14,118 bases of DNA from Candidatus Neoanaerotignum tabaqchaliae. Its GTDB lineage: Bacteria; Bacillota; Clostridia; Lachnospirales; Anaerotignaceae. Below are positions 7,737-13,940 of the stretch, piece by piece. The position numbers and the translations under genes were made by a program. Every line of letters begins with the position of its first letter. Position 1 is the first letter of the stretch. Under the pieces are notes generated by a model. It was not told where the DNA came from. It searched no databases and saw only the letters and a list, made by a program, of their open reading frames with translations. The DNA is taken from assembly GCA_904420235.1 (NCBI GenBank), contig CAJFUS010000066.1, positions 1-14,118 of the forward strand. Direction: 5' to 3'.

Positions 7737-8366
7737 TTATCCTAAAACCTCAACAACTTTAGCATAAACCTTGTCGCATATGGCGCTTCCGTCGGCAACA
7801 AGCTTTGCCATTTTGTCATTTACTTCTTTTACATAGGCCTCGTCGTTTATAGAGTTAAGGTTTACAGTAACATTAAGGCTGGCGCTGTTAAGAGCGGCCT
7901 TAAGGAACTGCACTCCGCAGCCTACATCGCTTATTATTATTTTTGTTGATATATCTACAAGCTCTTCCTGAAGCTTAATTGCTTCATAAATATATTCAAC
8001 CATTTTTATAGGTCCCTGAGCTGCGTTTTTAAGGCATTTTTGAAGAACTGCTTCCTTCTCGGCGGCCTGCTCTGGAGTATCCTTAGGCATTCCATACGCC
8101 TTTGAGAGAGGCTCAAAATTCTCCGCGTCCTCATCTATAAGGGCAAGAAGCTTAACCATAAGGTCACAGCTTTTATCAATTATTTCCTGATGTTTTTCCT
8201 CAAGTCCCAAAAATTTCTTTTTGCCTATTGAATAGTTGCCAACCATTGAGCCCAGGGCTGCGCCAAGGGCGCCAACAAGGGCAGCTACTCCGCCGCCGCC
8301 TGGAACAGGCTCTTTTGATGATAACTTTTGGGCAAATTCTTCACACGTTATTTTGCTGAGCTGCAT
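7737..8366 (-). CDS. fchA: Methenyltetrahydrofolate cyclohydrolase (cyclodeaminase/cyclohydrolase family)
   Basis: A 209-residue protein of the FTCD cyclodeaminase/FchA family, of normal length and almost wholly helical. The hallmark PVPGGGG at 20-26 is followed by a small-residue-rich helix (AALVGALGAALGSMVGNYS) and then Lys-Lys-Lys. The reaction inferred here is interconversion of 5,10-methenyl-THF and 10-formyl-THF in the cytoplasm. The same fold also includes formiminotetrahydrofolate cyclodeaminase of histidine breakdown. I favour the cyclohydrolase because the gene sits with fhs and folD, no histidine genes are nearby, and the local FolD lacks its cyclohydrolase residues. The start at 8366 has AGAGGGG at about 7 nt. 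It follows folT by 27 bp and precedes a clear terminator. Confidence 0.87.
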   Translation of the reverse strand: MQLSKITCEEFAQKLSSKEPVPGGGGVAALVGALGAALGSMVGNYSIGKKKFLGLEEKHQEIIDKSCDLMVKLLALIDEDAENFEPLSKAYGMPKDTPEQAAEKEAVLQKCLKNAAQGPIKMVEYIYEAIKLQEELVDISTKIIISDVGCGVQFLKAALNSASLNVTVNLNSINDEAYVKEVNDKMAKLVADGSAICDKVYAKVVEVLG

Positions 8367-8393
8367 ACAAATACCCCTCTTTTCATTTATAAA

Positions 8394-8945
8394 TTAGTTA
8401 TTAAAAACGTTGCTTTTAAGTTTTACTGTTTCAACCGTTTTGCACACAAGATATAAAAGCGCCGTATCTATTGGGAAACAGGCTATGCTTTTTATAATTC
8501 TTGCGGAAGACATAAGAACCGAGCCATACATAATATTAAGCCATATAGGTGTAAGGATAAAATTAAACAGCACCATATGCACTATTGACGCCGCTATTAC
8601 TCTTTTAAGTGTGATTTTCTTTTTATAGAAGAATAAACCAAATACAAAGCCAGAAAGGAAAGCGCTTAATGTAAATCCTGGGAAGAACGCTCCGTTTGCC
8701 GGACTGAGGAAAAATCCCAAAGTATCGGCCAAAACGCCTATTATTCCAGCCATAACCGGCCCGTAAAGCATTCCCGCGGCGGCTATAGCCAAAAACGCAA
8801 AGGATATTTCAAGAAACGAGCTTACTATAATTCTCATACCGTTAAGTATGATATTTATAGCCGTAAGCATAGCTCCCCCCGTAAGACTTCTTACTTGTTT
8901 AATCTGATTTGCCGATTCTCTTATATCAGCCAAAAAATTACCCAT
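8394..8945 (-). CDS. folT: Folate-family ECF transporter S component
   Basis: A 183-residue integral membrane protein with about five or six hydrophobic segments, matching the length and pattern of ECF substrate-binding subunits. A short polar N-terminus is followed by LTAINIILNGMRI, then the motif PGFTLSAFLSGFVFGLF typical of the folate S component. It binds the vitamin in the membrane and must dock with a shared EcfA/A'/T module, which is not in this window. The start at 8945 has a perfect AGGAGG at about 8 nt. It sits between a large structured RNA and fchA, within a folate one-carbon cluster, which agrees with folate as the ligand. A different vitamin is possible but less likely. Confidence 0.85.
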   Translation of the reverse strand: MGNFLADIRESANQIKQVRSLTGGAMLTAINIILNGMRIIVSSFLEISFAFLAIAAAGMLYGPVMAGIIGVLADTLGFFLSPANGAFFPGFTLSAFLSGFVFGLFFYKKKITLKRVIAASIVHMVLFNFILTPIWLNIMYGSVLMSSARIIKSIACFPIDTALLYLVCKTVETVKLKSNVFNN

Positions 8946-8997
8946 TTATATTGCCTCCTAATTTGTTTTAATTGTTTTTCGCCAACTTAACAACAAA

Positions 8998-9290
8998 TAC
9001 CGATAATCGGTAAGAAACGCAATATACTATTACATGGACCTTACAAACGCCCTCACTGCAACCACTTAGCCGTTTGTCCGTCAACAGCTAAGTTCAAGTC
9101 CCTCAGATTCTTGGTACGCCCTAAGGTCTAAAGACGAGAAGGCCGGACTTTGAACTACCGGAACACTCCCCTCCTCAAGAGAAAAATAATAGTTGCTGTA
9201 TCATAATCCTCCACCATAGTAATATTTGTTCCAAACAAGCGCCAAAGCGCCCAAAGTCTGCCCCTACGCCCATGCGGTAATCCCGCGCGG
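8998..9290 (-). ncRNA. Large multi-branched structured RNA between folD and folT (class unresolved)
   Basis: A GC-richer island in AT-rich DNA that folds well on the minus strand. Elements: GCGG/CCGC hairpin (9286-9274); GCGC hairpin (9250-9239); long-range helix 9233-9224 with 9048-9035 (one bulge); helix 9196-9189 with 9065-9058; 11-bp helix 9156-9145 with 9101-9091 (one bulge) enclosing 9126-9121 with 9106-9101; and a ~10-bp hairpin 9092-9065. A small hairpin (9012-8998) followed by a broken U-rich tract may mark the 3' end. At least five helix positions are G-U on this strand and would be A-C mismatches on the other, which fixes the direction. It lacks tmRNA, RNase P, SRP and THF-riboswitch core motifs. 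It could be a raiA-type RNA or an unusual folT leader. No convincing promoter was seen. Confidence 0.7.
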
Positions 9291-9355
9291 CTTAATTAAA
9301 ATAAGGCTAAGTCATTATTCAGTTGTGTTTGTGTCAGTCAGTTTAGATTAAAGCT

Positions 9356-10213
9356 TTATTGAATGTGGTTAATTTGTTTGCATGCCTTAACAACGTGTTT
9401 TGCCAAAACGGATGTTGTAACCGAGCCAACTCCCGCCGGAACAGGCGTAATCATTGAGGCTTTGTCAACGCACTCGTCAAACTTAACGTCGCCGCAAAGC
9501 TTGCCTTCCTCGTTTACGTTAATTCCAACGTCAATAACAACGGCGCCGTCTGATATAAAGTCGCCTTTAACCATTTCAGCCCTGCCTACCGCTGCAATAA
9601 CAACCTCCGCCTGACGACATACCGCAGGAAGGTCATTTGTACGGCTGTGGCATATTGTTACAGTAGCGTTTTTGTCAAGAAGAAGCATCGCCAAAGGCTT
9701 TCCAACAACCATACTTCTGCCTACAACAGCCGCTCTTTTGCCTTTCATATCAACTCCGTAGTGGTCAAGAATCTCTATGCAGGCCTGGCTTGTGCACGGA
9801 GGGTATCCTGTTTTATCGCCCTCAAAAATTTTCTCGGCATTAAGAGGATTCATACAGTCGATGTCCTTAACAGGGTCAACTATAAACTTAATCTCTTCCA
9901 TATCAAGCTGCTTTGGAAGCGGCCTGAAAAGAAGTATTCCGTGAACCGTAGGGTCGTCGTTTACGGCCTTAAGCTCTTTAACAAAATCTTCCTGACTTAT
10001 GTCAACAGGAAGTTCAAGAACCTCCGCTATTATACCGCACTTGTCCATCCTTGTCAAAGCCCCGCGCTCATAAGAAAGGTCGTCCTCTCTGGCGCCAACC
10101 CTAACTATTTTAAGCTTAGGTGAAATTCCCTTTGCCTTTAAAGCCTCAACGTCCTTCACAAGCTCCGCCGTTATAGCGTCGGCAACGGGCTTGCCCTTAA
10201 TAATCTGTCCCAT
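9356..10213 (-). CDS. folD: Methylenetetrahydrofolate dehydrogenase FolD, cyclohydrolase residues lost
   Basis: A 285-residue FolD-family enzyme of usual length. The start at 10213 has AGAGGTG at 5 nt; a TTG-started extension to 10303 lacks a ribosome binding site and overlaps a hairpin, so I reject it. The Rossmann nucleotide site reads VVGRSMVVGKPLA, followed by CHSRT and the C-terminal TPVPAGVG. It should interconvert 5,10-methylene- and 5,10-methenyl-THF with NAD(P). The family's YxxxK catalytic motif is here Tyr48-Glu-Arg-Gly-Ala52: the lysine is alanine in an ungapped alignment with E. coli FolD. The partner glutamine of the VQLPLP motif is Phe96. The aspartate of the KD(V/I)D motif is kept. 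Cyclohydrolase activity is therefore probably missing and supplied by fchA. It lies 113 bp after fhs. Confidence 0.93.
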   Translation of the reverse strand: MGQIIKGKPVADAITAELVKDVEALKAKGISPKLKIVRVGAREDDLSYERGALTRMDKCGIIAEVLELPVDISQEDFVKELKAVNDDPTVHGILLFRPLPKQLDMEEIKFIVDPVKDIDCMNPLNAEKIFEGDKTGYPPCTSQACIEILDHYGVDMKGKRAAVVGRSMVVGKPLAMLLLDKNATVTICHSRTNDLPAVCRQAEVVIAAVGRAEMVKGDFISDGAVVIDVGINVNEEGKLCGDVKFDECVDKASMITPVPAGVGSVTTSVLAKHVVKACKQINHIQ

Positions 10214-10225
10214 TTCAGCACCTCT

Positions 10226-10294
10226 TTCGCTGTTATTTAAAAACCAAAAATCCTTATCTTTAAAACAGCGAAGCAAGAAAACCCGCTCCGCTGT
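10226..10294 (-). promoter_or_regulatory. Switch-like alternative hairpins in the fhs-folD gap
   Basis: On the minus strand a 13-bp stem (10294-10282 with 10277-10265, three G-U pairs, UUUU loop) forms first. Its 3' arm contains TTCGCTGTT (10272-10264), which is also perfectly complementary for 9 bp to AACAGCGAA (10234-10226), ending at the folD ribosome binding site. The two pairings exclude each other, and the second would mask the site. The G-U pairs favour the minus-strand reading. No known riboswitch aptamer is recognised upstream, so regulation is inferred. Confidence 0.55.
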
Positions 10295-10326
10295 CAAAAT
10301 CAAATGTTAAGCTTTAACGCTTTTAA

Positions 10327-12009
10327 TTAGAATAATCCTGAAATCTTGCCGTCAACGTCAACGTCAATCTTCTCGGCGGCAGGAACCTTTGGAAGGCCAG
10401 GCATTTTCATAATTGTTCCTGTTAAGGCAACAATAAATCCTGCTCCGGCTGAAACCGTAAGGTCTCTTATTGTAATTCTGAATCCTGTAGGTCTGCCAAG
10501 TTTTGTCTGGTCATCTGTAAGTGAGTACTGGTTCTTTGCCATGCAGATAGGCATGTTGCCGAATCCAAGTTTCTCAAAATCGGCTATTGTCTTGCTTGCG
10601 TTAGGTGTATAGTCTACGCCGTCAGCTCCGTATACTTTTGTGCATATAGCCTCGATTTTCTCTTTGATTGAAAGATTCGAATCATAAACGTATGTGTGCT
10701 GTCCGTTCTTCTCAACAAGTTTAAGAACTTCCTCGGCAAGTTTTATGCCGCCTTCGCCGCCTTTTGCCCATACTTCTGAAAGAGCAACGTTAACGCCGAG
10801 CTCGTTGCATTTTTTCTCAACAAGGTCAAGCTCTGCCTTTGTGTCTGTAGGGAAAGCGTTGATAGCAACAACAGCTGGAAGTCCGTATACCTTTGTAACG
10901 TTCTCAACATGTTTAAGAAGGTTTGGAAGACCCTTCTCAAGAGCCTCAAGGTTTTCATTGTTAAGGTCGGCCTTTGGAACGCCTCCGTTGTATTTAAGAG
11001 CTCTAACTGTGGCAACAATAACAACAGCCTTTGGTTTAAGTCCTGAAAGACGGCACTTAATGTCGATAAATTTCTCTGCTCCAAGGTCAGCGCCGAAACC
11101 AGCCTCTGTAACTACATAGTCAGCGATTTTTGAAGCCATCTTTGTGGCTATAACGCTGTTGCAGCCATGAGCGATGTTAGCGAAAGGTCCGCCATGAACA
11201 AATGTAGGTGTTCCCTCAAGTGTTTGAACAAGGTTTGGTTTAAGAGCATCTTTAAGAAGAGCCGCCATAGCGCCCTGAGCGTTAAGCTGTCCGCATGTTA
11301 CAGGCTCGTTCTTTCTGTTGTATGCAACAATAATTTTTGAAAGTCTTTCCTTAAGGTCGATAATATCTTTTGAGAGGCAGAAGATAGCCATAATCTCAGA
11401 AGCAACAGTAATGTCAAAACCATCCTGACGTGTAACGCCGTCGCCGTGTCCGCCAAGGCCGTCAACGATGTTTCTGAGTTGTCTGTCGTTCATGTCAACA
11501 ACTCTTCTCCAAACAACTCTCTTTGTATCAATGTCAAGAGCGTTGCCCTGATGAATGTGGTTGTCAAGCATAGCAGCAAGAAGGTTGTTGGCAGCTCCAA
11601 TAGCGTGGAAGTCGCCTGTGAAGTGAAGGTTAATATCCTCCATAGGAACAACCTGAGCGTATCCGCCGCCGGCAGCACCGCCTTTAACGCCGAAAACAGG
11701 TCCAAGTGAAGGCTCTCTTAAGGCAATCATTGTTTTTTTGCCAAGTTTGTTAAGAGCGTCGCCAAGGCCGATTGTTGTTGTTGTTTTTCCTTCTCCGGCA
11801 GGAGTTGGGTTAATGGCTGTAACAAGTATAAGGTTAGCGTCTGGAACGTCTTTAAGCTCGTTCTGTAAATATCTGTAATCTACTTTTGCCTTATATTTTC
11901 CGTAATTTTCAACATATTTGTCAGGTATGCCTGCTTTATCTGCAATGTTGTTTATAACCTGCATTTCAGCTTCCTGGGCAATTTGAATATCCGACTTAAA
12001 CTCTGCCAT
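10327..12009 (-). CDS. fhs: Formate-tetrahydrofolate ligase
   Basis: A 560-residue enzyme, the usual family length. It makes 10-formyl-THF from formate, THF and ATP in the cytoplasm, the entry step of formate into one-carbon metabolism and of the methyl branch of the Wood-Ljungdahl pathway. The nucleotide-binding loop PTPAGEGKTTT is at 68-78. Other family signatures include REPSLGPVFGVKGGAAGGG, NLHFTGDFHAI, the GFDITVASE segment and the FVHGGPFANIAHG segment, and near the C-terminus MPGLPKVPAA. The start at 12009 has AGGAGG at about 8 nt. It lies 76 bp after panB and 113 bp before folD. Nothing is missing or broken. Confidence 0.98.
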   Translation of the reverse strand: MAEFKSDIQIAQEAEMQVINNIADKAGIPDKYVENYGKYKAKVDYRYLQNELKDVPDANLILVTAINPTPAGEGKTTTTIGLGDALNKLGKKTMIALREPSLGPVFGVKGGAAGGGYAQVVPMEDINLHFTGDFHAIGAANNLLAAMLDNHIHQGNALDIDTKRVVWRRVVDMNDRQLRNIVDGLGGHGDGVTRQDGFDITVASEIMAIFCLSKDIIDLKERLSKIIVAYNRKNEPVTCGQLNAQGAMAALLKDALKPNLVQTLEGTPTFVHGGPFANIAHGCNSVIATKMASKIADYVVTEAGFGADLGAEKFIDIKCRLSGLKPKAVVIVATVRALKYNGGVPKADLNNENLEALEKGLPNLLKHVENVTKVYGLPAVVAINAFPTDTKAELDLVEKKCNELGVNVALSEVWAKGGEGGIKLAEEVLKLVEKNGQHTYVYDSNLSIKEKIEAICTKVYGADGVDYTPNASKTIADFEKLGFGNMPICMAKNQYSLTDDQTKLGRPTGFRITIRDLTVSAGAGFIVALTGTIMKMPGLPKVPAAEKIDVDVDGKISGLF

Positions 12010-12055
12010 TTGTAAATCCTCCTATTTTTTAAAAAATAAAATTAACTGTGTTTTT

Positions 12056-12083
12056 ATGCTTAACGGCCAAAAGGCCGACGCAT
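12056..12083 (-). other. Stem-loop in the panB-fhs gap
   Basis: A 5-bp CGGCC/GGCCG core (12077-12073 with 12068-12064) with a 4-nt loop is flanked by an outer ATGC/GCAT pairing. On the minus strand it is followed by A-rich sequence, so it should not terminate panB transcripts. It more likely protects or processes the joint message. On the plus strand it is followed by ATTTTTATT and would act as a weak terminator there. Confidence 0.5.
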
Positions 12084-12085
12084 TT

Positions 12086-12916
12086 TTATTTAAGGTTTTC
12101 TATTCCCTCAATAACTGCGTTATATTGTGTGTCGTGGTCTGGGAATGTGCGCTCGTTAGACTCTTTAACATACTGATTGTAAGCGTCGATAATAATTTTG
12201 TGAAGGTCGGCGTATTTTTTAACGAATTTAGGAACCCACTCATTCATGCCAAGCATGTCCTGAGCAACAAGAACCTGCATGTCGCAGCCGGCTCCGGCGC
12301 CTATACCCATTGTTGGAATGCTTAATTTTTCTGTTATAACGTCGGCAAGCATTTTTGGAATTCCCTCAAGAACTACCATAAATGCTCCGGCTTCCTCAAC
12401 AGCCCTTGCTGAGTCAAGAAGCTCTTGAGCGGCCTCAAGGCTCTTGCCCTGAACTTTAAATCCGCCCATCATAGCGGCAGACTGAGGTGTAAGGCCGATG
12501 TGGGCGCAAACAGGAATTCCGGCTTTAACTATGGCTTTAATAACGGGAGCCATGTCCGAGCCGCCCTCCAGCTTAATGCAGTCGCAGCCCGACTCCATAA
12601 AAAGCTTATTGGCGTTTCTAACGGCTTCCTCAATGCTTACGTTGTATGTACCAAAAGGCATGTCCCCTATTACAAATGTGTTTGGGGCTCCCTTTACAAC
12701 GTGTTTGGCGTGATAAATCATATCGTCAAGAGTAACTCCAACCGTACCGTGATAGCCAAGCATGGTCATTCCAAGGGAATCGCCCACAAGAATCATGTCG
12801 ATGTCGCTTTCGTCAACCAGTTTGGCGTTTGTGTAATCATAGCAAGTAATCATTGTAGCTACTTTGCTGCCGCCTTTTAAGGCTCTGATTTCTGGTACCG
12901 TAATTTTCTTCTTCAT
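12086..12916 (-). CDS. panB: Ketopantoate hydroxymethyltransferase (3-methyl-2-oxobutanoate hydroxymethyltransferase)
   Basis: A 276-residue PanB of normal length. It transfers a hydroxymethyl group from 5,10-methylene-THF to 3-methyl-2-oxobutanoate to give ketopantoate, the first committed step of pantothenate and CoA synthesis, as a Mg-dependent cytoplasmic barrel enzyme. Metal and catalytic positions are visible: Asp46 in VGDSLGM, Asp85 in IGDMPFGTY, Lys115 and Glu117 in IKLEGG, and the later Glu in VVLEGIP. The start at 12916 has GGAGG at about 10 nt. It is the first gene of the one-carbon cluster, with a promoter about 110 bp upstream and two stem-loops in the leader. panC and panD are not in the window, which is unusual because panB commonly travels with them; here it travels with its methylene-THF supply instead. 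Confidence 0.97.
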   Translation of the reverse strand: MKKKITVPEIRALKGGSKVATMITCYDYTNAKLVDESDIDMILVGDSLGMTMLGYHGTVGVTLDDMIYHAKHVVKGAPNTFVIGDMPFGTYNVSIEEAVRNANKLFMESGCDCIKLEGGSDMAPVIKAIVKAGIPVCAHIGLTPQSAAMMGGFKVQGKSLEAAQELLDSARAVEEAGAFMVVLEGIPKMLADVITEKLSIPTMGIGAGAGCDMQVLVAQDMLGMNEWVPKFVKKYADLHKIIIDAYNQYVKESNERTFPDHDTQYNAVIEGIENLK

Positions 12917-12940
12917 AATTAAGCTTCCTCCTTTTATATT

Positions 12941-12989
12941 GGCGTTTGTTATATTTCAAACGCCCCGGCTGTTTAAACCACAAGACCGG
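12941..12989 (-). promoter_or_regulatory. Two adjacent stem-loops in the panB leader (possible Pan-type RNA)
   Basis: Upstream of the panB ribosome binding site, a perfect 8-bp stem (12964-12957 with 12948-12941, 8-nt loop) directly follows a CCGG-closed stem-loop with internal bulges (12989-12965). Neither has a U tract. Firmicute panB leaders can carry Pan-motif RNAs, stem-loops often in tandem (established knowledge). I cannot confirm the conserved bulged adenosines, so the class is a suggestion. Confidence 0.5.
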
Positions 12990-13027
12990 ATATTTTTTAC
13001 CCCGCAAAACAATAATGCCGCAGCACT

Positions 13028-13057
13028 TATATATAATATTAGCAACATTTATGCCAA
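13028..13057 (-). promoter_or_regulatory. Candidate promoter for panB and the one-carbon cluster
   Basis: TTGGCA (13057-13052), an 18-bp spacer, then TATATA (13033-13028). It predicts transcription from near 13021 and a leader of about 105 nt containing both panB stem-loops. A second possible promoter (TTGATT, 17 bp, TATTTT) lies about 70 bp further upstream. Confidence 0.55.
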
Positions 13058-13415
13058 AAATAAAGCACTTAAATAGAAACATTTGAAGAGTTTTTAAAAA
13101 TACGTCAAAATCCATGTAAAATCAAGGTTTTTAAGGCAAAAAAACGTTTAAAATGCCCAAAAGTCTTTTGTGGGATTAGTGTTTTTTACGTATAACGTTT
13201 GGCCGGTGTTTTAAAAAAATAGATTTTACTGTGTGCAAAAATGTTCACTGTTCATTTTGTTTAAACAAAATAAAACATTTTATCTTTCAGAAAAAAGTTT
13301 CCGGTTTTGAAGGCATTTCAAAAATTATAAGTTAAACAATAATTTTTAAAAGTTTAACATGGTGTATTAAGTTAAAAAAATAGTCTATCATAAACATATA
13401 GGAGGATATGCCGGC
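13058..13415. other. Divergent intergenic region with palindromes upstream of the XRE gene
   Basis: About 360 bp between the panB promoter and the XRE start. It holds an 18-bp perfect palindrome (13254-13271, centred on GTTTAAAC) and an inverted repeat GTTAAAC/GTTTAAC (13331-13337 with 13352-13358). A weak TATCAT -10 (13386-13391) has no good -35. GTTTAAAC also occurs in the panB leader (12971-12978). The repeats could be operator sites for the adjacent regulator. Confidence 0.5.
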
Positions 13416-13700
13416 ATGTTTAAAGATAGATTCAAAGAACTGAGAACATCATATAAATACACTCAAAACGAAATAGCCGATATTTTTGATGTCTCTGTTC
13501 AGGCCGTTTATAATTGGGAAAAAGGCATTTTTATGCCTACCATAGACTCCTTAATAAAGCTAGCAGAATTTTTTAACGTAAGCACAGACTATCTTCTTGG
13601 CATAGATAATAAAAAATATCTTGACGTTTCCGGACTTAGCACAAGGCAGGTTGCCCATTTGCAGCAGATAGTCAACGATTTGAAAGAGGCCTCAAATTAA
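13416..13700 (+). CDS. XRE-family helix-turn-helix transcriptional regulator
   Basis: A 94-residue protein made of one Cro/C1-type helix-turn-helix domain (about residues 5-62) plus a short C-terminal helix. The recognition region reads YTQNEIADIFDVSVQAVYNWEKG, then IDSLIKLAEFFNVSTDYLLG, the classic end of the domain. It should bind DNA as a dimer, probably near its own promoter. GGAGG at 13401-13405 sits 10 nt before this ATG; a closer ATG at 13408 is out of frame, gives only 11 codons and is too near the ribosome binding site. It diverges from panB and converges on the small gene at 13710, with 9 bp between stops. The target genes are unknown. Confidence 0.88.
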   Translation: MFKDRFKELRTSYKYTQNEIADIFDVSVQAVYNWEKGIFMPTIDSLIKLAEFFNVSTDYLLGIDNKKYLDVSGLSTRQVAHLQQIVNDLKEASN

Positions 13701-13709
13701 ATCAGACAC

Positions 13710-13940
13710 TTATAATCGAAATTTTCCTATTTTATTCTTATTAAAGTTCTTTCTGCGTTTATTGTCTGTATAGGCTCCCTCTTCGCTTAAAATCGAGTCA
13801 AGTTTTTCAACAACAAGTTTAAGGTATCCCATAAGCTCATACAAATCTCTATACAACCAATAATTTTTAAAAAATCTGCTTCTGTTTTTCATTTGGCAGG
13901 TTTTTATTTTTGGCGGTTTTTTGTTAATCAAACTTTTCAT
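13710..13940 (-). CDS. Small basic protein of unknown function
   Basis: A 76-residue frame I do not recognise. The start has a perfect AGGAGG (13952-13947) at 6 nt, the best argument that it is real. The N-terminus is Lys-rich, the middle (about 25-53) is a probable amphipathic helix containing several Tyr and Leu and ending in acidic residues, and the C-terminus is again Lys/Arg/Asn-rich. There is no signal peptide, membrane segment, metal-binding cluster or known motif, and only one cysteine. The gene converges on the XRE gene with a 9-bp gap and no terminator between them. A nucleic-acid-binding role would fit the charge but is only a guess. Confidence 0.6.
   Translation of the reverse strand: MKSLINKKPPKIKTCQMKNRSRFFKNYWLYRDLYELMGYLKLVVEKLDSILSEEGAYTDNKRRKNFNKNKIGKFRL

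Noticed and set aside
8998..9290. Known classes for the folD-folT RNA: tmRNA, RNase P, SRP RNA, 6S RNA, THF riboswitch
   Set aside because: The core motifs of tmRNA, RNase P, SRP and the THF riboswitch are absent. A 6S-like rod on the plus strand was considered, but the wobble pairs work only on the minus strand and the fold is branched, not rod-like.
10214..10303. N-terminal extension of FolD (30 extra residues from a TTG)
   Set aside because: No ribosome binding site precedes it, the extra residues do not match the family, and the segment forms a strong RNA hairpin. The ATG at 10213 has a good site and gives the normal length.
10694..11119. Long plus-strand frames opposite fhs, folD, panB and the transporter genes
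   Set aside because: They are antisense shadows of clearly coding genes, without ribosome binding sites or recognisable products.
12837..13115. 92-residue minus-strand frame overlapping the panB start
   Set aside because: It covers the panB leader hairpins and promoter, has no ribosome binding site, and its end is panB in another frame.
13408..13443. An 11-codon leader peptide starting at 13408, overlapping the XRE gene
   Set aside because: Its ATG is only 2 nt from the ribosome binding site, too close for efficient initiation, and the product shows no regulatory codon run.
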